This document shows, piece by piece, positions 8,168 to 17,116 of a stretch of 50,758 bases of DNA. The stretch spans positions 1-50,758 of the forward strand of contig CAZKWC010000017.1 in NCBI GenBank assembly GCA_964556425.1, written 5' to 3'. Each line of letters opens with the position of its first letter. The stretch's first letter is position 1. The notes below the pieces were generated by a model. It had not been told where the DNA came from, did no database searches, and saw nothing but the letters and a program-made list of their open reading frames with translations. Made by a program: the position numbers and the translations under genes. The stretch is from JALQUL01 sp964556425 (GTDB taxonomy: Bacteria > Pseudomonadota > Gammaproteobacteria > Burkholderiales > Burkholderiaceae_C).

Positions 8168-8950
8168 CTAAGATTGATGAACGAACTGCCGACAACGTGC
8201 ACTAATGGGTGCATTAAAAACTTGCTCTGGTGGACCACACTCTTCGACTAGGCCTTGATGTAAATAGGCTACCTGTGATGAAACTTGTTTTGCAAACTGC
8301 ATTTCGTGAGTGACTAAAATCATGGTCCTGCCCTCTTCTGCGAGGGCTCTAATGACTTGCAACACATCGCCCACCATTTCAGGGTCTAGGGCCGAGGTGG
8401 GCTCGTCTAATAATAAAACTTCTGGATTCATGGCTAAAGCTCTTGCAATGGCAACCCTTTGCTGTTGTCCACCAGAAAGATAAGCGGGATAGATATTTTT
8501 CTTTTCGATTAAGCCGACTTTTTGAAGTAGTTTTTCTGCTTGCTCTATGGCTTGTGCCTTAGAGAGTTTTAGCACTTGCATAGGCGCTTCTATGACATTT
8601 TCTAACACGGTCATGTGCGCCCACAAATTAAAATTTTGAAACACCATGCCAGCACGTTTGCGCCATTGATCAATTTGTTGGCTTTTGATGGTTTGCCCTG
8701 CGTAAACCCCTTTTTGATTTTGAAACTCTAGAGTTTCATGATCTAAACAAATTTGACCGCTAGTGGGAGTTTCTAATAAATTAATACATCTTAATAAAGT
8801 GCTTTTTCCGGAACCACTTGAGCCGATCAGGGTAAGCACTTGGCCTTTATAAGCATTTAAAGTAATACCATTTAACACCGAGGTGTCTGAATATTGCTTT
8901 TTTAGATCGATCACCCTTACTTTAGCGTGTAATTCAGAAACAGGATTCAT
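8168..8950 (-). CDS. Polar amino-acid ABC transporter ATP-binding protein (HisP/AotP type)
   Basis: Cytoplasmic ATPase powering the importer, 260 residues. Walker A is GSSGSGKST at 43-51, the ABC signature LSGGQQQR is at 158-165, Walker B and the D-loop are LLLDEPTSALD at 179-189, and the switch histidine is His215. The RKRAGMVFQNFNLWAHMTVLENV region is characteristic of the HisP/GlnQ subfamily. It is the first gene of the minus-strand transporter block: ATPase, binding protein 2, binding protein 1, HisQ-type, HisM-type. It is transcribed divergently from the ddaH gene, with 172 bases between them. Confidence 0.93.
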   Translation of the reverse strand: MNPVSELHAKVRVIDLKKQYSDTSVLNGITLNAYKGQVLTLIGSSGSGKSTLLRCINLLETPTSGQICLDHETLEFQNQKGVYAGQTIKSQQIDQWRKRAGMVFQNFNLWAHMTVLENVIEAPMQVLKLSKAQAIEQAEKLLQKVGLIEKKNIYPAYLSGGQQQRVAIARALAMNPEVLLLDEPTSALDPEMVGDVLQVIRALAEEGRTMILVTHEMQFAKQVSSQVAYLHQGLVEECGPPEQVFNAPISARCRQFVHQS

Positions 8951-9122
8951 TTGATTTTCTAGCTTGCTTTAATAAAGATGAGTGGCTTACAATGTTGTAC
9001 ACATGTTCAATAAGATCAGTCTAGCTGAACTTACGCTTCATAACAAGCTACGGTAAACCCTAATAATACGTCTTTGAACGACTTTTTCATTTTTATTTTT
9101 ATTCAAATATCGGAGACTTATC

Positions 9123-9887
9123 ATGCATTATGGCCATGCCATTGCCAGAATTCCAGCCATTACCTGTGCCCAAGGCTTAACTACCTCTAACTTAGGATCG
9201 CCTGATTTTGCCCTTACTTTGCAGCAGTTTGATGCCTATATCCATACTTTATTGTCTCTTGGATTAACTGTCACCACATTGCCTGACCAAAGCGCTTTTC
9301 CAGATAGCCATTTTGTAGAAGATACCGCTGTGATTGCACCCGAGTTTGCTTTAATTACGCATCCTGGTGCGGCATCAAGGCGCGGTGAGGTTCATAGTAT
9401 TGCGCCAGCTGTTGCTCGTCATAGAGTAGTAATGGAATTTATGAGTGAACGCGCCCATATGGACGGAGGTGATGTGCTGATGGTAGATAAACAATTTTTT
9501 GTTGGTTTAACTAGTCGAACCAATGAGGCAGGAGTTGCTGAATTAGCTACCTTAGCTGAAAGCTATGGTTATACTGTTCATGCAATTGAGGTGAGCGAGG
9601 GCCTGCACTTAAAATCTATCGTCAATTATGTGGGTAAAAATACTTTAATCCTGAATGAAGAAGGTGTGAATCACCCAGCATTTAAAGGTTTTAATCATAT
9701 TGTGCTGGCCAAAGAAGAAGAATATGCAGGCAATACCCTTTGGATTAACGATACTTTAATCACACCCAAAGGTTATCCCAATACCTATAAAAAGATTGAA
9801 AAATTAGGCCTACCCATTATTTCTTTGGACACTAGTGAGTTTAGAAAAATGGATGGTGGTTTAACTTGTTTGTCTTTGCGTTTTTAA
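9123..9887 (+). CDS. ddaH: Dimethylarginine dimethylaminohydrolase
   Basis: Hydrolyses N-methylated arginines to citrulline and methylamines; cytosolic, guanidine-modifying superfamily. It has 254 residues, the length of P. aeruginosa DDAH, and can be aligned to it without gaps at the active site. His162 is in LHLKS and Cys249 in GGLTCLSLRF. The third catalytic position is Asp114 (MDGGDV), as in the mammalian enzymes, where the pseudomonad enzyme has Glu. FPDSHFVEDTAV and the C-terminal SLRF are also characteristic. GGAG precedes the ATG. Placement beside arginine uptake and transamination genes fits an arginine-derivative substrate. A related arginine or ornithine hydrolase activity cannot be excluded. 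Confidence 0.88.
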   Translation: MHYGHAIARIPAITCAQGLTTSNLGSPDFALTLQQFDAYIHTLLSLGLTVTTLPDQSAFPDSHFVEDTAVIAPEFALITHPGAASRRGEVHSIAPAVARHRVVMEFMSERAHMDGGDVLMVDKQFFVGLTSRTNEAGVAELATLAESYGYTVHAIEVSEGLHLKSIVNYVGKNTLILNEEGVNHPAFKGFNHIVLAKEEEYAGNTLWINDTLITPKGYPNTYKKIEKLGLPIISLDTSEFRKMDGGLTCLSLRF

Positions 9888-9903
9888 TAATTGAAGGCTT
9901 CAA

Positions 9904-10584
9904 TTGACTCCTACAACTAACCCAACTCAATCTGCTCACAATCCTACGACGGCTAACCCCAATCGTATGGAACCTAATGAGCGGAAACAATTGTTAATTG
10001 AAGCCACTATTCGATGTTTAAAAAAATACGGTTTTCAGGGGACCTCAGTACGTAAGATTTGTGCTGAGGCTGGGGTTTCTGTGGGACTTATTAATCATCA
10101 TTATGCTAGTAAAGATGATTTAATTGCACAGACTTATCAACAACTTTCTGACATTGTTTTGCAAGGTCTTGCCAAGGCCTGTCAAACCAATCAATTCAGC
10201 CCTCGCGAACAATTAAGCGCTTTTATTCAACAATCTTTTACACAGGATTTTTTAGATCCTCAGTTAATAGATGTGTGGATAACTTTTTGGGGAGCCACTA
10301 GAAGTGCAAGCGCTATTCAATCGGTGCATGACAAATCTTATTTGGCTTACCGACATTTGCTTTTTCAGGCTTTATCTGGCTTAGCCTTGGAAAAAGGTTG
10401 GCAGGGCTTTAATGCCAATTTGGCAGCCATTTCGTTATCGGCCTTATTAGACGGCCTGTGGCTAGAGTCGGGGCTTAATCCTCATAACTTTACCCCAGAG
10501 CAAGCCATACAAATGTGTGAGGCATGGGTAAATGGCTTGGTTGCGGGAGCCCACCAAAACTATTGCGAAGCTTGGTCTCAGTAA
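9904..10584 (+). CDS. TetR/AcrR-family transcriptional regulator (BetI-like)
   Basis: Dimeric DNA-binding repressor type of 226 residues. The N-terminal helix-turn-helix region is visible as ATIRCLKKYGFQGTSVRKIC followed by AEAGVSVGLINHHYASKDDL. The C-terminal half (WITFWGATRSASAIQSVHDKSY, LDGLWLESGLNP) resembles the BetI-type ligand domain. I take the TTG at 9904 as start because GAAGG lies six bases before it. The ATG at 9967 would remove only a low-complexity Thr/Asn/Pro leader and has no good ribosome binding site. It starts 16 bases after ddaH and is probably co-transcribed, so it may control ddaH or the arginine genes. Its ligand is unknown. Confidence 0.85.
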   Translation: MTPTTNPTQSAHNPTTANPNRMEPNERKQLLIEATIRCLKKYGFQGTSVRKICAEAGVSVGLINHHYASKDDLIAQTYQQLSDIVLQGLAKACQTNQFSPREQLSAFIQQSFTQDFLDPQLIDVWITFWGATRSASAIQSVHDKSYLAYRHLLFQALSGLALEKGWQGFNANLAAISLSALLDGLWLESGLNPHNFTPEQAIQMCEAWVNGLVAGAHQNYCEAWSQ

Positions 10585-11511
10585 TTAATAACCCAAGGCC
10601 TGAGATACCTCACCCTCTACTTTTAATCCTGCGTGTAAATTTTGGAGTTGTTGGCTAATTTGTGCCACACAAGGACCTACCAAAGATTGTGCTGCATTAT
10701 GCGGAGTTAAGACAATTTTAGGATGCTGCCAAAACGGATGGCCTGCCGGTAAAGGCTCTTGCTGAGCAACATCTAAGGTAGCACCCGCCAAATGTTGACT
10801 ATCCAACAAATCGATTAAATCTTGTTCGACTAAATGCCCACCCCTAGCAGCATTAATAAGATAAGCACCTTGGGGTAATTGACTTAGAGTGCTGCGGTTT
10901 AAAATATTTTGTGTTTCTGAAGTAAGTGGTAACAAACAAACCAAAATGGTAGATTGTGATAAAAAGGTATTGAGTTGATCGGGACCCACATAACTTTTCA
11001 CGCCACTTATATTTTTAGGACTTCTTGACCAGCCAATAACTGGATATTCAAAATGCTGTAAAGCCTGTGCCACTCGCTCACCCAAGATGCCCAATCCTAA
11101 TATGCCCACCGTCATTTTGGTTCTATCGGCAATAACAGGTGCGAGCCATTTTTCTTGGCTTTGATGAAGCCTCATGGCGGGTAACTGTCGATAAAAATTC
11201 ATCACCGCCATCATGACATATTCCGCCATTTGTACAGCCATGCCAGCGTCTTCTAGACGCACAATTCTTAAATGTGCTGGGATTTTTCTTTTTAACAAGG
11301 CATCGACACCCGCACCAATATTAAAAATGGCTTTTAATTGTGTTTGCTCATCAAAAAAGGCTTGAGGCGGGGCCCAAACAATGCCGTAATCAGCTAGCTG
11401 ATTGGCTGTGTTTTCTTGCCAAAGACTAATTTGCGCCTCTGGTAGAGCGATTTGTAAAGCCTCTAGCCAAGGCTGGGCATTGGTGTTGGAGCAGCAAAAA
11501 GTAATTTTCAT
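10585..11511 (-). CDS. ghrA: Glyoxylate/hydroxypyruvate reductase A (2-hydroxyacid dehydrogenase)
   Basis: NAD(P)H-dependent reduction of glyoxylate and hydroxypyruvate to glycolate and glycerate in the cytosol. 308 residues from the chosen ATG, close to E. coli GhrA. It shows FNIGAGVDALL, RLEDAGMAVQMAEYV, the dinucleotide-binding GILGLGILGERVA, INAARGGHLVEQDL with the substrate-binding Arg, and LTPHNAAQS with the catalytic His. The C-terminal GY is also GhrA-like. The open frame extends 12 codons upstream, but AGGGG lies just before the ATG at 11511. Its stop abuts the TetR stop with no spacer. The window also has hyi and a GlcD-type oxidase, which handle related C2/C3 acids, but they are not linked to it. 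Confidence 0.87.
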   Translation of the reverse strand: MKITFCCSNTNAQPWLEALQIALPEAQISLWQENTANQLADYGIVWAPPQAFFDEQTQLKAIFNIGAGVDALLKRKIPAHLRIVRLEDAGMAVQMAEYVMMAVMNFYRQLPAMRLHQSQEKWLAPVIADRTKMTVGILGLGILGERVAQALQHFEYPVIGWSRSPKNISGVKSYVGPDQLNTFLSQSTILVCLLPLTSETQNILNRSTLSQLPQGAYLINAARGGHLVEQDLIDLLDSQHLAGATLDVAQQEPLPAGHPFWQHPKIVLTPHNAAQSLVGPCVAQISQQLQNLHAGLKVEGEVSQALGY

Positions 11512-11629
11512 AGCCCCTATCTTAAACCAGAGTGGCCTTGAATCCAATGGCTTAAGCAGGCTTACTAGCTTCTACAATGGAGTGGAATGATTGGATAAGG
11601 AACAAAATATTCAATAAGAGCAAATAAGG

Positions 11630-11659
11630 TCGGTTTTGAAGTGAGGTCTGCAAAACCGA
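11630..11659 (-). terminator. Probable terminator of mccB-mccA
   Basis: On the minus strand, 34 bases past the mccA stop, TCGGTTTTG and CAAAACCGA pair perfectly over 9 bp around a 12-base loop. CCTTATTT follows. Position and structure suit an operon terminator, although the T-run is interrupted. Confidence 0.55.
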
Positions 11660-11693
11660 TGCTAAGCAACTGCCTTTTAGCCAAGGTACTATT

Positions 11694-13855
11694 CTATGAT
11701 GCCGCTACCAGCTTTAACAACTCAGAACCCTCAGTGACCTGATCACCTGGTGCAAACATTAACTCTTGCACAATGCCGTCTTGAGGAGCGGCAATGGTGT
11801 GTTCCATTTTCATCGCCTCCATTACAGCCAAGGCTTGGCCTTTGGTGACCTTATCGCCTGCTTTAACTGNNNNNNNNNNNNNNNNNNNNNNNNNNNNNNN
11901 NNNNNNNNNNNNNNNNNNNNNNNNNNNNNNNNNNNNNNNNNNNNNNNNNNNNNNNNNNNNNNNNNNNNNGCCTCCATTACAGCCAAGGCTTGGCCTTTGG
12001 TGACCTTATCGCCTGCTTTAACTGCAAATGACACCACTTTACCTGGCATTGGTGCAGTTAACCTACCGCCCTCACTTGCCACCTCACCCGCATGAGCGAG
12101 TCTGTCGATTAAAGTAATCGTGCTACGACCTTGTTGATTAAACAAATAAAGCTGATCGGCTTGTGGGTACACATTAAGCGTTAGGCGTTGCTCGGCGGTT
12201 TTAATCACTACTTTTTGAGCCTGATTTTCAAACTCTAGCACTTCGGTTTTATCATTGAACTCTATGCTTAACTGACCCAAATGACCATAATGCAAATATG
12301 CAGTAATGGCTTGGCCTAGATATTCAAAATCAAATTGACGTTTTAAAGTGCCATGCGACAACCAACCATCGGTTTGGCTAAACGGGTCGGCTTGTTGCTG
12401 CGTTTTTTCTTGCCCCACTACATATGCAATGGCAGCCAACACCGAAGTTCTTGCACCCAATTTATCTTGATGAAATAAGACCGCTTGTTCACGTTGAATT
12501 AAAGCGGTATCTAGATGCGCTTGACTGAATGATTGACTTTGAATGACTTGTCTTAAAAACTGTACATTGTTTACCAAGCCGACAATATGGGTTTGTGCCA
12601 AAGCTTGATCTAATTTGCCCAAGGCTTCTTCACGGGTAGCACCATGCACAATTAATTTGGCCACCATAGAATCATAATACGGTGAAATTGCATCGCCTTG
12701 CTCTACACCATCATCAAACCTTACCAAGGATGCATTCGCATTTTGAAAACTGACATGGGCTGGTTTTTGATAAACCTTGAGCTGACCTGTTGCTGGTAAA
12801 AATTGATTATCTGGATTTTCTGCACAAATACGGGCTTCTATTGCATGACCTGTCATTTTGAGTTGGTCTTGTGCCAGTGGTAACACTTCATTGCTGGCTA
12901 CTCTTAGCTGCCACTCGACCAGATCAAGACCGGTAATGGCTTCTGTGACGGGATGCTCGACTTGCAAACGGGTATTCATTTCCATAAAGAAGAAATTCAT
13001 ACTGTTGTCGGGGCGTTGCTCGACAATAAACTCAACCGTACCAGCACCTTGATAATTAACTGCTTTAGCAGCTGCCACTGCCGCATTACCCATTTGCTCA
13101 CGCATCGCTTGGCTAAGGCCTGGTGCAGGGGCTTCTTCTAAAACTTTTTGATGGCGACGTTGCACCGAACAATCGCGTTCGAATAAATACACATGATTAC
13201 CATGATTGTCGCCAAACACTTGTATTTCGATATGACGCGGGCGCTGTACATATTTTTCAATTAAAACAGCATCATCACCAAAACTCGATTGTGCTTCACG
13301 CTTGCAACTTGCTAAAGCGGCAGCAAAATCAGCCGAGGCTTCAACAATACGCATACCTTTGCCACCACCACCTGCACTGGCTTTAATTAACACGGGGTAA
13401 TTGATGAGGTCCGCCTGTTGATGCAAAAACGCAGGATCTTGATTATTACCATGATAACCAGGCACTAAAGGTACATTGGCTTTTTCCATGAGTTGCTTGG
13501 ATTGAGCTTTTAAACCCATGGCACGAATTGCAGCGCTGCTTGGGCCAATAAACACAATTCCAGCCTTGCCACATGAATCGGCAAACTCTTCGTTCTCACT
13601 TAAAAAACCGTAGCCTGGGTGAATCGCTTGAGCACCCGTTTGCTTGGCTACTTCAATGATTTTTTCCCAGCGCAAATAACTTTCTTTAGGTGAATTACCA
13701 CCAATATAAAAAGCCTCGTCACAGGCCGCCACATGTTTAGCTTTTGCATCTGCATCTGAATAAACCGCTACGGTTTGAATCCCTAAACGACGGCAAGTAG
13801 CTGCCACACGGCAGGCAATTTCACCACGGTTGGCAATTAAGACTTTTTGAAACAT
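11694..13855 (-). CDS. mccA: Methylcrotonyl-CoA carboxylase, biotin-carrying alpha subunit (interrupted by assembly gap)
   Basis: Carboxylates its biotin with ATP and bicarbonate and passes the CO2 to MccB, which makes 3-methylglutaconyl-CoA in leucine degradation. Biotin carboxylase motifs are GGGGKGMR at 162-169 and EMNTRLQVEHPVTE at 292-305. The start is the ATG at 13855 (MFQKVLIANRGEIACRV); the frame upstream of it is only open by chance. As drawn, an N-run breaks the frame at 11870-11969. Removing the N-run and one of the 55-bp duplicates restores an in-frame 668-residue protein ending at 11694. It has the biotinyl motif EAMKM (Lys631) and the lipoyl-like tail. Specificity for methylcrotonyl-CoA rests on MccB and the LiuR-like site; geranyl-CoA is an alternative. 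Confidence 0.9.
11815..11869. repeat. 55-bp direct duplicate inside mccA, left copy
   Basis: Exactly repeated at 11970-12024 across the second N-run. It encodes part of the biotin-carrier domain (VTKGQALAVME). Merging the two copies restores the mccA frame, which shows that they are one sequence represented twice. Confidence 0.95.
11870..11969. other. Assembly gap of 100 N inside mccA
   Basis: Exactly 100 N between identical 55-bp copies. The 155-base excess is not a multiple of three, so the gap as written frameshifts mccA. The correct sequence probably has no gap here. Confidence 0.93.
11970..12024. repeat. 55-bp direct duplicate inside mccA, right copy
   Basis: Exact copy of 11815-11869; see that entry. 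Confidence 0.95.
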
Positions 13856-13907
13856 AAGAATTTTTCTTTCGGGCAAGGTGCAATAAGTGAATACAGCGAA
13901 GGATGTT

Positions 13908-15530
13908 TTACATTCTAAAAATACCAAATTTGGTATCTTCGATAGGAGCATTAAGACTGGCCGATAAACCCAGTGCCAAGACGCGCCTTGTATCGGCTGG
14001 ATCAATCACACCGTCATCCCATAACCTTGCACTCGCATAATAAGGGTGGCCTTGTTCTTCATATTGCTGACGAATTGGGGCTTTGAATTGTTCTTCCTCT
14101 TCGGCACTCCAAGTACCGCCTTTGGCTTCTAGACCATCTCGTCTTACGGTGGCTAAAACGGTTGCCGCTTGCTCGCCACCCATGACAGAAATACGGGCAT
14201 TTGGCCACATCCACAAAAAGCGAGGTGAATAAGCCCTGCCACACATTCCGTAGTTACCAGCACCAAAACTGCCGCCAATAATGATGGTGAATTTAGGTAC
14301 TTTTGCAGTGGCAACAGCGGTCACCATTTTGGCACCATGACGGGCAATCCCTTCGTTTTCGTATTTGCGTCCCACCATAAAACCGGTAATGTTTTGCAAA
14401 AATACCAATGGGATTTTGCGTTGACTACAGAGTTCGATAAAGTGAGCGCCTTTTACTGCCGATTCACTAAACAAAATTCCGTTGTTGGCGACTATGCCCA
14501 CTGGCATACCCTCAACATGGGCAAAACCACAAATTAAGGTAGTGCCAAAGCGTGATTTAAATTCATCAAACTCGGAGTTATCTACAATACGGGCAATAAT
14601 TTCACGCACATCAAAGGGTTTACGGGTGTCGGTTGGAATCACACCATATAACTCTTTTGCATCGAATTTTGGAGGCTGAGGTGTTTGCAAGCGAACACCC
14701 ACTAACTTTTGCCTATTTAAATTTTTGACGGCATTTCTGGCAATCGACAATGCATGTAAATCATTTTGTGCCAGATGATCGGCTACACCACTTAAACGGG
14801 TGTGAACATCACCGCCACCTAAATCTTCGCTACTGACCACTTCGCCAGTAGCGGCTTTTACTAAGGGTGGGCCACCCAAAAAGATAGTACCTTGATTTTT
14901 AACAATAATACTTTCGTCACTCATGGCAGGTACATAAGCTCCGCCTGCTGTACAACTGCCCATGACCACGGCAATTTGGGCAATTCCTTGGGCACTCATA
15001 TTGGCTTGATTAAAAAAGATGCGGCCAAAATGATCTCTATCGGGGAAAACCTCGTCTTGATTAGGCAGGTTAGCACCTCCAGAATCGACTAAATAAATAC
15101 AAGGCAGATTGTTTTGCTGCGCAACCTCTTGGGCTCGTAAATGCTTTTTAACGGTTAATGGGTAATAGGTTCCGCCTTTTACCGTGGCATCGTTACACAC
15201 AATCATGCAATCGACCCCGCTGACTCGGCCAATACCCGCAATTAAACCAGCGCAAGGTGCACTGTCGCTGCCATCACGGTCTGGATACATAGCAAAGGCG
15301 GCCATTGGGCTTAACTCTAAAAAAGGTGTGCCAGGGTCTAATAACATTTGCACCCGCTCACGTGGCAAAAGCTTGCCTCTAGCCGTATGTTTGGCTCTTG
15401 CTGCATCACCGCCACCTTGTTGAATTTTTTGGATTTTTTGCTGTAAGTCAGCGACCAAAACTTGCATAGCTTGCGAATTGCTTAAAAAATCAGCAGAACG
15501 TGAATTGAGTTGTGTTTCCAAAATAGGCAT
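13908..15530 (-). CDS. mccB: Methylcrotonyl-CoA carboxylase, beta (carboxyltransferase) subunit
   Basis: Transfers CO2 from carboxybiotin on MccA to 3-methylcrotonyl-CoA. 540 residues, normal for MccB, with two crotonase-like halves. It shows ARGKLLPRERVQMLLDPGTP, DRDHFGRIFFNQANMSAQGI, MGSCTAGGAYVPAMSDE, GGSFGAGNYG at 419-428 and VMGGEQAA at 449-456, which form the acyl-CoA and biotin pockets. The N-terminal DRDGSDSAPCAGLIAGIGRV and the C-terminal half are of the methylcrotonyl rather than the propionyl type. It is first in a two-gene operon with mccA, which starts 52 bases downstream. A palindrome 56-83 bp upstream is shared with mvaB, linking both to leucine breakdown. Confidence 0.94.
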   Translation of the reverse strand: MPILETQLNSRSADFLSNSQAMQVLVADLQQKIQKIQQGGGDAARAKHTARGKLLPRERVQMLLDPGTPFLELSPMAAFAMYPDRDGSDSAPCAGLIAGIGRVSGVDCMIVCNDATVKGGTYYPLTVKKHLRAQEVAQQNNLPCIYLVDSGGANLPNQDEVFPDRDHFGRIFFNQANMSAQGIAQIAVVMGSCTAGGAYVPAMSDESIIVKNQGTIFLGGPPLVKAATGEVVSSEDLGGGDVHTRLSGVADHLAQNDLHALSIARNAVKNLNRQKLVGVRLQTPQPPKFDAKELYGVIPTDTRKPFDVREIIARIVDNSEFDEFKSRFGTTLICGFAHVEGMPVGIVANNGILFSESAVKGAHFIELCSQRKIPLVFLQNITGFMVGRKYENEGIARHGAKMVTAVATAKVPKFTIIIGGSFGAGNYGMCGRAYSPRFLWMWPNARISVMGGEQAATVLATVRRDGLEAKGGTWSAEEEEQFKAPIRQQYEEQGHPYYASARLWDDGVIDPADTRRVLALGLSASLNAPIEDTKFGIFRM

Positions 15531-15585
15531 GAATCAAATCCCAAGGTTACGGGTGCAGCAAATATCTGCGGAATGGTAAGTATGC

Positions 15586-15613
15586 TAATTGACGTTTACG
15601 TAAACGTCAATTA
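15586..15613 (-). promoter_or_regulatory. Probable LiuR-type operator and promoter of mccB-mccA
   Basis: A perfect 28-base palindrome with half-site TAATTGACGTTTAC. It differs from the core upstream of mvaB at one base. On the minus strand TTGACG, TAGCAT and GCATAC fall at the same spacings as upstream of mvaB, and the flank TAGCATA is shared. The distance to the start codon is also nearly the same. Assignment to LiuR is inference from the gene functions. Confidence 0.75.
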
Positions 15614-15859
15614 AAAACTGCATTTTTTTCTGAGTTTTATTCAATTACTGCACTTTAGTAAGCCATAACAAAACTTTAGGCACCAAGGACAACATTAGAA
15701 CCAATAGAGCTAACACTTGGCTAAGCTTGGTTATGGTATGTGTAGTCGCTACAACAAATAGGCACTAGGTAAGTGAAACTTGTCACTGGTCTGACAAGTG
15801 AGCGACTCTTGTTGGCAGGCTTTTGTACGAGTGTACACAAGCTGTGTTCAAATTAGGCT
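15614..15859. other. Divergent intergenic region between mccB and the MFS gene
   Basis: Together with the operator, 329 bases separate mccB and the efflux gene. This part has no gene. It contains repeated TGACAAGTGA-like and GTGTAC words near 15780-15840 that could be promoter or operator elements for the MFS gene, but none is convincing. Confidence 0.35.
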
Positions 15860-17077
15860 ATGAATCCAAATGCAAAAACTCTCTGGCCTGGCCCACAATG
15901 GTTATTTTCTGTTTTATTAGCTCTTTTGGGCATGTTAGGGCCTTTTTCAATTGACACCTATTTGCCTGCTTTTGCAGGAATAGCCCAGTCTTTAGGGGCT
16001 AGCCCTATTCAAATGCAACAAACTTTATCAGCCTACTTATTTGGCTTTGCTTTTATGAGTTTGTTTCACGGTAGCTTGTCGGACGGCTGGGGTCGTCGGC
16101 CAGTGGTATTGTGGGGTTTGGCTGTTTTTACTTTGGCCTCAGTCGGCTGCGCCCTATCTGAAACAATTGGCCAACTGATCTTTTTTAGAGCCCTACAAGG
16201 CTTATCTACAGGTGCTGGCATTGTGGTGTCCAGAGCCGTGATTCGCGATATGTTTGAACCAGCACAGGCGCAAAAAGTCATGAGCCAAGTGACCTTGTTT
16301 TTTGGTATTGCGCCAGCTATTGCCCCTTTAATTGGTGGTTGGTTGTTAATTCATATGACTTGGCAGGCGATTTTTTGGTTTTTAACTGGGGTGGGTGTTT
16401 TTCTTTGGTTGGCCAATTATTTTTATTTACCTGAAACCCTACACCTTGACCACAGGCAACCTATACACGTTAAGCACCTAATGAAAGGTTACTGGAAATT
16501 AGGCTCTGACCCCCGATTTTTATTATTAGCGCTGGCAAGTGGTGTACCTTTTAACGGCATGTTTTTGTACATTTTAAGTGCACCCGTATTTTTAGGTGAA
16601 ATATTGCATTTACAGCCTCAAGACTTTTTTTGGTGCTTTATTGTGACAATTGCCGGCATTATGGGGGGCGCTTTTGTGAGTGGCAAATTGGCGGGTAAAA
16701 AACGCCCCAAAGAACAAATCCGTTATGGTTTTATCATTATGTTAAGTGTGGGCTTACTTAATTTATTAGCCAATATTTTATTTACGGCACATGTCAGCTG
16801 GTCTTTATTTCCTTTGGGTATTTTCTCTTTTGGTTGGGCCTTAATGGTGCCCGCCGTAACCCTATTAGTGCTTGACCTGCATCCCGAGCGACGCGGCATG
16901 TCTTCATCGTTACAAATGTTTATTAGCTCTGCTGCCAATGGTGTTGTGGCCGGCCTATTAGCCCCTTTGGTCATGCATTCTGCGCTTGCCTTGGCATTTG
17001 CTTCATTAATGTTAATGAGTATTGGCTTAATAGCCTGGATTTATATTAGGCGCACGTGGAAAGAGATTGGGGTTTGA
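15860..17077 (+). CDS. Bcr/CflA-family multidrug efflux MFS transporter
   Basis: Proton-driven drug or metabolite exporter of the inner membrane, 405 residues with about 12 membrane segments. The first segment has GMLGPFSIDTYLPAF, the hallmark of the Bcr/CflA (DHA1) family. The loop between segments 2 and 3 has HGSLSDGWGRRPVVLWG, the MFS motif A. FRALQGLSTGAGIVVSRAVIRDMF is motif B with the antiporter-type sequence. The start has only a weak upstream AGG. It stands alone between mccB, which is divergent, and a long non-coding stretch. Its substrate cannot be predicted. Confidence 0.88.
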   Translation: MNPNAKTLWPGPQWLFSVLLALLGMLGPFSIDTYLPAFAGIAQSLGASPIQMQQTLSAYLFGFAFMSLFHGSLSDGWGRRPVVLWGLAVFTLASVGCALSETIGQLIFFRALQGLSTGAGIVVSRAVIRDMFEPAQAQKVMSQVTLFFGIAPAIAPLIGGWLLIHMTWQAIFWFLTGVGVFLWLANYFYLPETLHLDHRQPIHVKHLMKGYWKLGSDPRFLLLALASGVPFNGMFLYILSAPVFLGEILHLQPQDFFWCFIVTIAGIMGGAFVSGKLAGKKRPKEQIRYGFIIMLSVGLLNLLANILFTAHVSWSLFPLGIFSFGWALMVPAVTLLVLDLHPERRGMSSSLQMFISSAANGVVAGLLAPLVMHSALALAFASLMLMSIGLIAWIYIRRTWKEIGV

Positions 17078-17116
17078 GGATTTGCTGATTTTTTCTGACT
17101 TCTACTTTCATTTTTT

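Noticed and set aside
11822..11869. Alternative C-terminus of MccA reading QLKQAIRSPKAKPWL
   Set aside because: Product of reading the duplicated contig end in a shifted frame after 100 N. The correct frame gives the biotin motif EAMKM and ends at 11694.
13856..14005. 50-residue N-terminal extension of MccA
   Set aside because: It overlaps the end of mccB and has no family resemblance; MFQKVLIANRGEIACRV at 13855 is the normal start.
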